A DNA stretch of 64,000 bases from Toxorhynchites rutilus septentrionalis (lineage: Eukaryota; Arthropoda; Insecta; Diptera; Culicidae): positions 50,460,285-50,524,284 of the forward strand of contig NC_073745.1 in the NCBI RefSeq assembly GCF_029784135.1, read 5' to 3'. The notes under the pieces are model-generated. The model ran no database searches and was not told where the DNA came from. It saw only the letters and a program-made list of their open reading frames with translations. Shown here piece by piece: positions 32,132 through 44,595 of the stretch (its first letter is position 1; each line of letters begins with the position of its first letter). Position numbers and translations under genes: made by a program.

Positions 32132-32896
32132 TTTGATCAAAACTTTTCCAAACATCAACAAAAAACGAAAACGAACAATGCCCAAGCAGTGGATAGGTGT
32201 TGATATAACACACTATTAAAGAAGTACGCTAATTTGCAATACTTATAAGGTTAAATTGTTTGGAGAAATTGAAGGTTTACGCTCAATTTTGCAAAGATTT
32301 TGTCCAAGTTTTAGGATTAAATAATTAGCTAATAAATATTCGCGGATTTTTCTTGTGCGTATCGATAGTTAAATGTGTGAGTAATTAATATGCATCGAAA
32401 GAAGAAATTTCTTAACACATTTTGTATTATTCTCAAGAAGCATGTGTACGCTCAATTTTGCGATTAACTGTACACCTACAGACACATAACCCCTCCCGAG
32501 AAGACTCCTCTCGTGGAGCAAAGATGGAGGAATTTATTGCCATCGTCGTTATTAGTCGGTTTGAATTGTTGGCACGAGTGTGAAGTAGGCGGCGACGTCA
32601 CGATGTTATTTTTCCACATCAGCTAAATTTAACACACCGACTAAACTGCCAAACGGGTGGCTTCGATCTATTTCCGGGTCGATCCGTAGGTAGATACGCT
32701 TGGGAAAATTTATTATCTTTTCTATCTAAAACAGTTAACTGTGCATTTTCCAACTCTACTTCTCTTTATTCGTCTTTTTTAATTTATGTCGTTTGTCGTC
32801 GTCGGTTATTCGTTGTTGCCTTGATGTGTTCGCTTTTCACGAATGGGTGAAGCAGTTGAGAAAAAATGAAGGAAGGGGTCTGAGTGAGCGGATTCA

Positions 32897-33930
<1,034 letters not shown>

Positions 33931-34440
33931 ACATAACAGCAGTTCCCTTGAATACGTTTGCAAAGTTGTTTTCAAGATGCCGCGAATCGAATTGGAGATT
34001 AAAAAAAAAGGTTTACACATTTGGTGAACCGAGAAGGGTGTAACATACAATCAAAACGCGAAAAGGACCAATATTTTCCCGGGGAGTGCGAAACAAATAA
34101 TTGAGAAGTTTGGTAATGAGTGTTTCCTGGAGGATCTACCAAGAAGTGGATGTAAACTTGGTTCTAGTGACCCAGGACTGGACCAGAATGCCGTGAATTA
34201 TGATGGTAAACATTAATCTGCATCTATTCGTGATTCGGACATTAAATTGATTACCAGCGTCGGAATGATCCAGTGGATTAAGAAGAGACATGATTCGAAA
34301 ACCTACAAGAAGCAGAAAATACCACAACAAACTCTGGAACAGCAACATCGTGCTAAAACGAGGGATCGAATGCATAATGAGCGTATTCTGGATACCGTAG
34401 CTCAACCTAACTTTGCGCGCCTCCAAACTCTGCGCAATTA
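33931..34440 (+). pseudogene. ITm-type transposase fossil, N-terminal half
   Basis: Broken frames give MPRIELEIKKKG, then a degenerate HTH, DLPRSG, and finally VGMIQWIKKRHDSKTYKKQK, IPQQTLEQQHRAKTRDRMHN. KKRHxxKTYKKQKxP...AKTRAR is the region just before the first DDE aspartate in ITm transposases; the DDE core itself is gone. It is a distinct lineage from the two ITmD37E copies. Confidence 0.65.
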
Positions 34441-35442
34441 CGTGTTTTATAGACTAAATACACGAATTGACTATTGGTTGTGCGTATTATTTCTGTTAAA
34501 TAGTTAGATTGTTCTTTTGTCATTCTTGTTACCCCATAATTCACAGAAAAAAATGGAGTTGCACAGAAAAAAAAATTAAAAATAAATCTGACATCACTGG
34601 AAATGTTTGTTCTTGTTAGCATCGACGCTAAGACGTAACGAATTCTTTCTTCTCCACAATTCAACGAAAACAGTATTGCGGATCAAGGATTTATTTGAAA
34701 TCAGTAAGTTTTGAGTGTTTTGAATCTGAATGTGATTTATTTGAAGTGTATAAAATGAATAAACTCTCTTAACACACAATTGAGCTCTTAATGTTTTGTT
34801 TATATTCCTTACTCTGCGCAGGATGAATCAAGAATGACTCCAGGAAAGTAGAAATATGCTTTAAGAATCAAAAAGAATCGTCCAGAGGGTAGCCAAGACA
34901 TCCGTATCCGTATTCCGATTGATACAAAACGTTTGAAGACATCTGTAGCATATTTTCTATGAACCATTGAAAGGAAGAACCCTATTTAAGAGGGTGTTCC
35001 TGGATACAAGTGGCCGAACTTTAGTTGATTTGGAAACATTCCTCAAAGCAGCTCAACTAAAACTTTCTGAATTCGACTTGGCCCGGTTCTGTAAGCGATA
35101 CAAATCTGTTTTATAAACAGCAACAGATAAAACATAAAGCAACATCAAATCAGGACAATTCCGAAGCGTTCTATGGATTAACCTCATCATTCTATTACCT
35201 TATCAGATCAACGTAATCGTATTGAATCGACATTCAGTAATGCACCGTGTCAAGAGAAATCAACTCCAGTGAAACACATTCGACAATCGACACTACTTAA
35301 AAAAGTCTGTGAAGGGCTGATGTCAAAGGGCTGATGTCAAAGGGCTTTTCCGAAGCATTCCTTGCCAGCTTAAAAACCAAGCAGAGTTAAAACTCGTCCA
35401 CCGGCACCCATTGTGACCACTAGTGGAAGCGTTTTAAAAGAA
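34441..35442. other. Intron stretch, unassigned
   Basis: AT-rich, with no domains. A small direct duplication (GGGCTGATGTCAAA twice) lies at about 35316-35345. Confidence 0.45.
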
Positions 35443-35939
35443 ACTAGCTGACCCGGCGAACTTCGTCCCGCCCAAAATTATTGTTTTGATATGAATTCTT
35501 TAGAACAAATTTCTAAACTTTTTCTCATAACGTTGTTCTATGGGCAGAATACAACAAATACAACAAACGACTCAAATCGGACCATTTGGCCTACCATTTT
35601 TATTTATATAGATATAGAAGATAGAAGATATAGGAGTGTGCTATTTCACCTGAAAATCCATTTCCACCTTCAAACATAGATCAATTTCAATAGCGCAAAC
35701 ATCGAATGGGCCGACAGCGCTTATCATGATGTAATTTTAAAACATATGGGAAATCAATTTTCCGAATTTTCCGACCTTCCTTCAGAGTTTTCCGGAAATT
35801 TTCCGAATTTTCTCTCCATAACATTGATCTAAGGGCAGAAACCAACACATTAAAATAAAGATGGCTCAAATCGGACGATTCCTTCTTCGGGTTTCGCACT
35901 TTGCAACACATTTGGCCTTACATTTTTATTTATATAGAT
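35443..35939 (+). repeat. Interspersed repeat with ACTAGCTGACCCGGCGAA start, copy 1
   Basis: Starts CTAGCTGACCCGGCGAACTT and ends TTTTTATTTATATAGAT. The ending also occurs internally near 35597, indicating a partial duplication. A second copy is at 49511-50154. Similar CCCGGCGAACTTCGT sequences are widespread in insect genomes; the family name is unknown to me, and the ATAGAT tail suggests retrotransposition. Confidence 0.75.
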
Positions 35940-37987
35940 TTTACAACGATTTAGTACTTGAGATAATCATGTGAATCATGTGTAACGACAATCGTTACCA
36001 CACTCTATCCAAGAATACTGATGTTCTTTTGTCCTTCCTGCCATAACAAACATATGTGTCAATAATTCGGTGCATCAGAACCGTAACACCGCGATAACAG
36101 CAATTTAAGTGTTTTTTGCTTTCAAGTCGCGACTTATTGTATTCCTCCGTTTTGCGCGGGGTAATCTAATCTGACCGCAAATTTTGCGACAGATGAGCTC
36201 TCGAGGTCTTCCCGCATCCCACACATCCACTTACCCAGACAACATAACATCGGCACTCATCTGTCAACGAAACCCGATACCTGGCGCTTCGGCGTAAGCC
36301 TAAAATATGGTATCGAAAAAAAACATGAAACCGCCAGGAACTGCGCTCCGCTCTAGTTCGGAGCCAATGCAACAAACTAAACACAAGTGATAAACTAATT
36401 ATTCTCCCTATTCATAACAAGTATATCCCGTAATTATCCGCGCCCTCGGTGGGTGGTGGCGCGCCGGCTGCCGTTATTATTGCAGATCCTTACAGGTTTC
36501 GAAAACAGACTCTCAAGTACCATCGAGTAAACACACAAACATTCACCCCGGCACGCAGACAGCGCTCGGCCGAGATACCCGGTCGAATGCAGGATAATAG
36601 AATTTGTTTACCCTTCATCCCTTCGCCCACCACTCTCCATGCGAAGCTGCTGCTTGTTGTGCAACCTAGCGAAACTCTCTGTTGCATATGTGGTTAGGAT
36701 TTAGTTTCAGTTTCGTTGGTTTTTTTCTTCCTTCTCCGCTCTCCCCCGAACAAGGCAGGGAAGGACGAAAATCCAACAGATGTTTGCCTCCGGCCAAATC
36801 ACATATTAAATAGACACTCAGCGGGTAGCCGCCACTGTGCTTCAGAGACCGAAGGTTCCGCCTGGAAGCTGCACCAGCAAGTCGTGCAGAGCACGGCGAA
36901 CGCGGATGCGGGAGGAAAACGACCAGAAGTTATTAATAAATAAAACAGTATAAAAATAATAAAATATTTACAAAGGAGTCGTAATTGAGTTGATATGTAT
37001 AATAGCTCTTCAAAGTGGCAGGTTGGTGGCAATGCTGGAGTTTTTGGCCGAAGCAGGAGGGGTTCAACGAGCGAATATCACTATCCTGTCGCTGCTTTCG
37101 CCGGTTCAACCGGCTGACAAACTGCTATAGACAGGGAGTTTTGCAAGCGAGAAGGGAACACGCTGCTATCAATCATTAGCACCACCGGTTAGAGGAGGGT
37201 TGAACCAAAAAAAGTGGGCTTTCTGTTTATGCTTGGGTGTAATCAGGTTCCACTTGTTCGCCTTGTGCTATCAGAGAGCCAGTGCTTAGTATTGAACGGT
37301 AAAAAATCTGTCACGATTCTGTTGGATGATTTCTTTCAGTCGACAGATGTAAACCCAAAGGGGTCATCGAAATTGATGCACTACATCAACTTGCGATCCA
37401 AAGATAAATTTAGTGACCCTGTTCTCCAGTACGATCTTCCTGCGTCCGATTCTATCTCCATAATCAGAAGACGTTTACAAATTTAGCCTCTCTCATGACC
37501 GTCCTTATTGACCCAGTGAACGAATCGCCATCGAAAGCCGCAGTTGACAAATTTTGCCCAAATTTTACTCTACATGGCTTGTCTCTTATTTCTTAGCAGT
37601 CTCTTATCTCTGTGTAGAAGTAAACGAATGAATTTTTAAGCCATCTGTTGGTCGATATCTGAAGCATACACTAATAATCAATCTCCACGCAAACTGTCAA
37701 AGTCTCTCTTCGATATGTAGTTTGTGGTGGAAAAATGGCCTTCAAGAAAAAATCGAATTTTATCATTGCATTTGCAAGGAGAGAGATCTCGCCGATTTTG
37801 GAGACATGAAGAAATATGCCGATTTTTGATCCAACGTAACCTGTGGATATGGAAGAAGTCAGGCACTATCCAAATCAGCAAAAAGTGTGGCCGTTCTCGC
37901 AGTGTTCGAACTCCGAAATTGGTGCCTTCAGGAATGTACTGAAGGAATAAGCAATGAATTGTTTACTTAACTATGGTGTTCATTTTT
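35940..37987. other. Intron stretch with a GC-richer island at 36.1-37.2 kb
   Basis: 36120-37200 is more GC-balanced and free of recognisable mobile elements. Frames here (36449-36697, 37214-37486) have no known domain. It is a candidate conserved non-coding knot region, by inference only. Confidence 0.4.
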
Positions 37988-38113
37988 GAAGTATTAACAG
38001 TTTGTTACACTGCCGCCACTAGATGCCAAGACATATTAAACACTAGATGCAAAGACATATTAAACACTAGATGCCAAGACATAACACTAGATTTCAAGAC
38101 ATATTAAACGTGC
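37988..38113. repeat. Short tandem repeat, about 4 units
   Basis: Imperfect copies of CACTAGATGCCAAGACATAT plus TAAA, about 26 bp, the third shortened. Confidence 0.9.
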
Positions 38114-38554
38114 AACAACACTTGCAGAATTTAAGGGAAGCTGTATTTCACTCGTGAAAGCTGTATTTTTTTTTATTTCATGACGGAAATTTTACCTGAT
38201 GAAGTTTTCTACGAACGGATAATTTATGTGAACAGCTTTTTCCAGTCTTTTTTATTTTTTTTACATTTTTTTTCCTCTAATTTGTATTTATGGTGATGGT
38301 GGACTATGTACGTTTTTATTTTGTTGTTTTCTATTGTATTAGTTAAAATACAAATGAAAGTAGTTTACAAAAGTTTGAGCGTCGCGCCTGATAAAGATAT
38401 AAATAATAAGATAAGAATTTAAAACTTTTGTTAGGGCCGGTCTAAAATTTTTTCGTAAAGGTTTTCGTAAAAATTTTTTTTTGACTTCTCTGGATGAGGA
38501 TATTGGACTTGTGTCTTGGTGAACCATTTGGTTCCAATAGAACTAGAAAGCAAG
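38114..38554. other. AT-rich intron stretch
   Basis: T-rich low complexity; no gene or element seen. Confidence 0.5.
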
Positions 38555-38833
38555 CAAGTGCTTCCGTGTCCGAGTGGTTAGCGTCCAACATTATCATGCT
38601 GAGGGTTCGGATTCGACTCCCGTTCTGGCCGGGGGATTTTTCGTCAAAGAAATTTCGTCCGACTTGCACTGTGGTCACGCGTATAGAGTTTGCCACTCCA
38701 GAATACATTCAAGGCGTGTTTTCCGGCATAGAAATCTCAACAAAGTACTACTAATAAAAATGACGCAAGTAATACCTACGTTGAGAAGGCCAAAGTTCCA
38801 CTGGGAACGTTAGTGCTATCGAAGAAGACAAGA
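38555..38833 (+). mobile_element. tRNA-derived SINE, family 1, copy 1
   Basis: The A box lies in GTGTCCGAGTGGTTAGCGTC and the B box in GGATTCGACTCCC, as in Ser/Leu-type tRNA genes. A tRNA-unrelated body (TTCGTCAAAGAAATTTC, GTGGTCACGCG, GTTCCACTGGGAACGTTA) and a GAAGAAG tail follow. A short AGAAAGCA-like target duplication may flank it. It is more diverged than the other copies. Confidence 0.85.
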
Positions 38834-38899
38834 AGAAAGCATTCTTGTGAGTTATGAATCACCGATTTTCAAAATCATGTTATATTTGTTCAAAATTTA

Positions 38900-39770
38900 C
38901 AAATTTTTTCATTGTGCCGTGATTTGAAATCCGGACATTTTTTTAATCATAATTTTCATTCCGGACACATTTTGTCAGCAGCATTTCTTTGAGAGAAATT
39001 AGTTATTGAATTTGTAGAGTTTATTATTTCATTGTTATTCTCTTATGATCCTTAATCAACGAACAAAAGTTATGAAATTGTTTTTATGATTTATTTATAT
39101 ATTGGCATATGGCATATACACATGGCATATTATCGTCTTCGTATACAACTAGCCGCTTGACTAAGTTATTAGCAACGTTCTAGGAAAATTCCAGGTGTTT
39201 TTTCATTAGGTTATTGATTCACCTTGCTAGGATGATGGGTTTTGATGGTCTCTGAGATTTTCGACGACTTTTTCTAACTTTTCCACGCCACGGTAATTCT
39301 TCTTTCTTCGGTGAAAAGAACGCTGCTGCATCTTTTTTGTGAATGAGTAGCGTTCCTTCATTCGATTTTCCAGTGTATTCGTTAGTATACCGTAGAGTTT
39401 TGCGGTTTTCCGGATCGAAAATCTTTGCTTCATACTTTCTAGGGTTTGTAACATACTCTTATGAAACACCTCCAATAAGAATTTCATTGTTACCTCTTGA
39501 TCCGCGCGGAATAAAAATCATCTTCTGAATGTTTTTTTTTTTTATTTCGGACATGGGTTTCTGAAACACAAATATTTGTTTTGATTTTTTACATTTTTTT
39601 GTCAACAGTACTTTGCTTGACACTACACTAACTTGCTCAATATTAACTATCACTCACATTACTTCTACATGCAAAAGATGTTATGGTTTTGGTATGATAC
39701 TGAATACTCCGAATTAAACAGCCGGTCGAATTCGAAAGCATTACGGCATTTGGGGTTCAGACCGTTCAAA
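38900..39770 (-). pseudogene. pogo-like transposase fossil, N-terminal HTH
   Basis: On the minus strand, 39430-39320 reads LESMKQRFSIRKTAKLYGIL followed by TNTLENRMK, a pipsqueak-type HTH as found at the N-terminus of pogo/Tigger transposases. Both ends of the interval carry CCGGAC or GTTCAGACCG-like sequence, but I could not pair termini. No DDE core remains. Confidence 0.5.
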
Positions 39771-39846
39771 AGACGATCGATAAGATGACAATCGATTCTG
39801 AATTAATGTAATCGATGAGAGAACAATCGATTCGAGAATCGATAAA

Positions 39847-40000
39847 CGTGGAGGCGATCTGGCGTAGTGGTAACATCCATACCTCACACGCAAAGATCAC
39901 GAGTTCAATTCTCACTCCCGACTTTCTTCCAAAAATGGAAGAAAAAGTGACGAACCAACCGAAATGTGTTGAAAGTCACTATAATAGAGAGAAAAAAGAA
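39847..40000 (+). mobile_element. tRNA-derived SINE, family 2
   Basis: The A box lies in CTGGCGTAGTGGTAACATCC and the B box in ACGAGTTCAATTCTC. The short body ends in AGAGAAAAAAGAA. It is flanked by GAATCGATAAA at 39836-39846 and 40001-40011, although that string also belongs to the satellite. It is about 154 bp and distinct from family 1. Confidence 0.8.
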
Positions 40001-40087
40001 GAATCGATAAAAGAGCAATCGATTTTGGAATCGATAAGATGACAATAGATTCTTAATACAGAATAGATCGATATGATGACAATCGAT

Positions 40088-40358
40088 GTGCACCCGTGGC
40101 CGAGTGGTTAGCGTCTCACATTATCATGCCGGGTGTTCGGGTTCGATTCCCGTTCTGGCCGGAGGATTTTTCGTCAAAGAAATTTCCTCCGACTTGCACT
40201 GTGGTCACGCGTATTCTAGAGCTTGCCCCTCGGAATACATTGAAGGCGTGTTATTTGGCTTAAGAAATCTCAACTAAGTATTAATGAATGACGCTAGTTA
40301 ATGCATATGTTGAGACGGCAAAAGTTCCACAGGGAACGTTAACGCCATTCAAGAAGAA
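40088..40358 (+). mobile_element. tRNA-derived SINE, family 1, copy 2
   Basis: The A box lies in GTGGCCGAGTGGTTAGCGTC and the B box in GGTTCGATTCCC. The family-1 body and an AAGAAGAA tail follow. Flanked by GATGACAATCGAT at 40075-40087 and 40359-40371, which fits insertion into the satellite. Confidence 0.92.
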
Positions 40359-41011
40359 GATGACAATCGATTTGAGGATCGATAAGATGGCAGTCGATTT
40401 GGGAATTGATGAGATGACAATCGATTCTGAATTAATGAGATGGATAAGATGACAATCGATTTGAGAATCGATAAGCTGACAATCGATCCTGAATTAATGT
40501 GATCGATAAAAGAACAATCGATTTGGGAATCGATAAAAGAGTGGTCGATTTTTGTATCGATAAGATGACAATCGATACTGTATTAAATAGATCTATATGA
40601 TGACAATCGATTTGAGAATCGATAAGATGGTAATCGATTTAGAAATCGATGAGAGAACAATCGATTTGGGAATCGATAATATGATAATCGATCCTGTATT
40701 AAACAGAACGATAAGATGACAATCGATTTGAGAATCGATAAGATAGCAATCGATTTGAGAAACGATGAGATGACAATCGATTTGGAAATCGATACGATAA
40801 CAATCGATCCAGAATTGATGTGATCGATAAGAGAATAATCGATTTGGGAATCGATAAAAGAGCAGTCGATTTTGGTATCGATACGATGACAATCGATACT
40901 GTATTAAATAGATCTATATGATGACAATCGATTTGAGAATCGATAAGATGGTAATCGATGAGAGAACAAATGATTCGGGAATCGATAAGATGACAATCGA
41001 TCCTGTATTAA

Positions 41012-41850
41012 AGAGTTATCAACACTAATAGTGATCTTCGCAGAGTGAATGAAGAAGTTTTTCGTGAAAGAAACCCAAATGCCGTTTATAGATGATTTTT
41101 AGCGTGAGAAATAAATAATCAAGAGAGAGACATCAATGATCCGTTTCTTCAGCTGAGATTGGATTTAGAGAGTGGAGAAAAGTGAGATGTTGATTTAAAA
41201 GAAAGAAGGGATGTAGGGTCCTGCCCCTAACTGTTATTTAAAATAACATACCTGATTATGAAGACATTAACACATGGACATTGACATAAAAGAGAGTGTG
41301 GTGAGTAACAACGAACAGCGATTAGTGCTGAAGAAAATGATAGAGGAAAGGGGGGCAATTTCGGACCAGGCTTTTAAAAAATAAGTGGTACAATTCTCAA
41401 CGAAATTAAAAATAAAAGTAAATCAGCAGCTCTTTCACCAACAGCTGTCATATGGTTTAACAGCTTCTGGTCGTTTATTTCTTACGAAAACAACACAGTG
41501 CCCTTTTTCATACACGATTTGAAACTTTTGAGCTTGAAGTTGTAAGTATTTCCCCAATTCTTTTGTGAAAGATTTAGAAATCTAAGTACTCCACCTCAGT
41601 TAGTAACTAACATGAAACGAAAAAACGTGCATACAACGAGGGAACAAAGGTCTATTTATTAGATAAAATTATGATTTGTCTTCGGATAGGGGTGGGACAC
41701 ATTGAGATATCGTTCACTGGGCACATTAGGACACTGTTTAATACCTCATCAAATTTGTGTTTGATTGTTGTTTACTGACAAATATCAATTTAGTCTGATT
41801 CTCAGGTCTAATAATTGTTCGGAGCTACGAAAAGAAAATCGATAAAGCCA
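41012..41850. other. Intron stretch, unassigned
   Basis: AT-rich; no domains or terminal repeats seen. Confidence 0.45.
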
Positions 41851-42560
41851 GTATCAACGAAGATGAGATGGAAAGAGCTATCGAACTAGTTTCTATCGGA
41901 ACGTTTTCATGATGCTCACAAATGGTCTAACTGGGTCCATTGGCTTTGGAATTTGCTCAACTAGTGGTTCGATGACGGGAAAACTGTTTCTCAACGTTCT
42001 GGAAGATTTGAAAAAGGTAGCAAAAAGCGTCGCAAACGAATCAATTCTGCTATTGCTCGAAAATCACAAAAGCCATTGCACTTCGGAAACAATTAAATAT
42101 TGCCGAGAAAATGACATAATTCATGTATCCTTTTCACCTCATTGCACACATCGCTTACAACCGCTGGATGTTTCACTTATGTGCCCTTTCAAGCACTGAA
42201 CTGAAAAATTATTTCGATAAACGACCTTACAGGTATAGTTGCATAGGCTTATGTTTCTTTCACTCCGAGAAGTATTCTGGCTAGATTCAAAATGACAGGT
42301 TGTTACACATTCTCAAGAAACTTTTTTTCGGACAAGCATTTTGAATCCTCAAATGATTTCACCTACTGGAGCGAAAGTAGCAACTCATCGGATAATACAA
42401 CAATGTTGAAAAACATTGCCTCTGCAACATAGAGAAATTTTACTTTCACCCGGAAAATGTTGAACCTTTTCCAAAACCGCGAGGACGGAAGAAGGGAAAA
42501 TCACGAATTTTGACTGACTCTCAATGGCAAGCTATACGTTATATCGAGGGTACGTTATAT
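41851..42560 (+). pseudogene. pogo/jerky-type DDE transposase fossil
   Basis: The frame 41909-42199 holds GLTGSIGFG...SGSMTG, LLLLENHKSHCTSETIKYCR, ENDIIHVSFSPHCTHRLQPL, DVS. The D in the usual LLLDNHxSH has become E, and PHxxHxLQPLDV is the hallmark of the DDE_1 (pogo, Tigger, jerky) family. The frame ends early; the N-terminal HTH and the first aspartate are not visible here. Confidence 0.75.
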
Positions 42561-42934
42561 CGAAGTTTCCCTGTTTAATCGAGTCCGAGCTGTAGTAAGA
42601 AATACGAAGTTATGGAGACATATTGTAATATCCTAATGATCCTCCATGGAATATGCTTTTATTTACTTTTAATTCTCGTACATTCTCTCTTTGTAGTAGG
42701 GGAGGAGAGAGCACATTCGGATTTTTTTTCCTTGATTTTTTGTAAATTTTAAAATTTATATATGTATACAGTTTTTGATTTCTTTTCAGTCTTCGAGTCG
42801 AATAATTTTTATTATTTGTTTTTTTTGCATGTATTTTCGTTTTTTGAAAATAAAAGAGGAATTTGATTTTCGATTCATTCCCTTAAAGTCAGAAAACACC
42901 TTTCTCACATGAAAAAAAAATAAATTTATCCAGA
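42561..42934. other. AT-rich intron stretch
   Basis: Contains ATCGAGTCCGAGCTG at 42579, a phrase shared with the repeats near 46055 and 50415. No gene. Confidence 0.45.
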
Positions 42935-43060
42935 TTAGGGGCTGTCCACAGACCACGTGGGCAGAAAAAGCACAATTTTAGACTCCCCCCTCCCCCTCCG
43001 CGTGGACATTGACTATACGCCTCCCCTGTTGTCCACGTGGACATTCTTCCATATATTTTG
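42935..43060. repeat. Short interspersed repeat with CCACGTGG motifs
   Basis: GGGGCTGTCCACAGACCACG at the left and GTCCACGTGGACA at the right, with a CCCCCCTCCCCCT run between. I have seen similar GGCTGTCCA...CCACGTGG sequences as common mosquito repeats; no coding content. Confidence 0.5.
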
Positions 43061-44056
43061 ATTGAAAAAAAAAGAAATAATTGTATTGCGTCTATATTCA
43101 ATTTTAAATTGGTCTTATTTTTTTTTATATTTTTATAATGATAAAAAAAGAAAATACAATCAAGGAAAAAAAATGTCCTTTGTTTTGGTTTTTTTCGCAT
43201 TGAAAACTTGTTTTAATAACAAATTCCTTGCGACCATTCTGCATTGAATATCCAGATTTCTCTCGGAGTGCTCGTGAGGCACAATTACACCAGACAATTC
43301 TTGACTCAGGCAGCGCATCTTTCTTTCGATGCAACGCAAACTGCTTCACTTCCGGAGCCTGCAACATTGAAATCATTTCATTCGGATCATAATCCTTAAT
43401 CCTTTTTTGAAAAGAAAAAAAATGCAAATATGTAATAACATATTTAACATATAAAGAAACAACTACTAATGTTTCTTCTATTCTTTGATTGATTGCACCT
43501 CTTCCTACCAATATATCTTAGAGTTTGAAAATATGGAAATCTATTTAATCATTTATGTAATTATTCCACTATGAAAACTGATATTATGCCCAAAATATTA
43601 TTCCTTCAAAATCGCTTTTCGAGAACCTTCTAGAAAACCAACGACAAATGCATATCTGCTTGTCTAATGGTTAAAACGGTACGGCAGTAGAACTGCACAA
43701 TCTAGCAAAAGCTTTTTTTGTAATCGTAAAATCACAGCTGAATCAATAAACTATAATGAAATGACGCATGAAATAACATCTAAAGAAACTTATTTGGCAA
43801 TAGAATCATTCGCCTGCAGAAAATCTCCGAGAAACAATCGAACATAGTTTTTCTGAAGACTAGTTTCTAGTTTTTCTGAAGACTTCTGAAATGATTTAGC
43901 ACAATTGAATGGTGTTTTGAATGAAGCTAATCAAGATACTATTAAGAAAAATGTGTCGAAAGCATTCCAATAGATTTCGGCATACTTCTTTACTGAACTT
44001 TGACAGCGAGATACAAGTTCAGATAATGAAGCGAAAATAAGAACAAATAAAACAAT
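43061..44056. other. AT-rich intron stretch
   Basis: Low-complexity A/T runs. A 128-codon minus-strand frame (43511-43125) has no recognised domain. Confidence 0.4.
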
Positions 44057-44069
44057 ATTTTGGATGCCT

Positions 44070-44355
44070 TCTTCTTCTTCTTCTTCTTCAATGGCACTAA
44101 CGTTCCTAGAGGAACTTCGCCGTCTCAACGTAGTATTACTTGCGTCATTTTTATTAGTACTTAGTTGAGATTTCTATGCCAAATAACACGCCTTGAATGC
44201 ATTCTGAGAGGCAAGCTCTAGAATACGCGTGATCACAGTGCAAGTGCAAGTCGGAGGAAATTTCTTTGACGAAAAATTCCCCCGACCAGAACGGGAATCG
44301 AACCCGAACACCCAGCATGTTAGTTATGACGCTAACCACTCGGCCAAGGGAGCAC
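44070..44355 (-). mobile_element. tRNA-derived SINE, family 1, copy 3
   Basis: Inverse orientation: B box GGTTCGATTCCCGTTCTGG and A box CCGAGTGGTTAGCGTC read on the minus strand, and the tail appears as (TTC)n on the plus strand. It is flanked by a clean 13-bp duplication ATTTTGGATGCCT at 44057-44069 and 44356-44368. Confidence 0.95.
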
Positions 44356-44595
44356 ATTTTGGATGCCTAAAATGCTCCAATTTGAAACAAAAATATTTTC
44401 CATGCGGTTGATTCCATAAAACGTGGAATTGTCAAGTTCAATTTCAAATATAGGAAGACTTATCGCTTGAGATTTCCACTATGGAATTGATCTAATTGAT
44501 AGCAGTTTCCTCTTGACTGTGGTGCGAAATATATAATCTAACCCCGAATTCAAAGCCTTTTGAAAAAAAAAACACGAATGTTATAATAACATGTA

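Larger units (their letters stand above)
29260..32470 (-). mobile_element. Composite Tc1-like element, 3.2 kb, with nested insertions
   Basis: The outer ends are inverted copies: CAGTCATTCGCAAAATTGAG followed by CGTACAC on the left, and CAGTTAATCGCAAAATTGAG (inverted) on the right. TA duplications lie at 29258-29259 and 32471-32472. An extra internal copy of the GTTTACGCTCAATTTTGC motif at about 32277 gives an IR/DR arrangement. The transposase halves at each end are separated by a hAT-like insertion and a minisatellite. It lies in the knot intron between the exons at 28936 and 32969. Confidence 0.85.
39772..41011. repeat. ATCGAT minisatellite, about 27-40 bp units
   Basis: Tandem array of ATCGATAAGATGACA, ATCGATTTGAGA and close variants, so each unit brings two palindromic ATCGAT sites. 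Higher-order groups end in CCTGTATTAAA or GAATTAATG. Two different SINEs have inserted in it (39847-40000 and 40088-40358). The array lies within the knot intron and has no coding meaning. Confidence 0.95.

Noticed and set aside
40088..40160. Functional Ser/Leu tRNA gene
   Set aside because: It has A and B boxes but continues into the SINE body with a GAAGAAG tail and target duplication, and it occurs four times in the window.
39772..41011. CRISPR array
   Set aside because: Units are tandem variants without unique spacers, and the genome is an insect one; it is a minisatellite.
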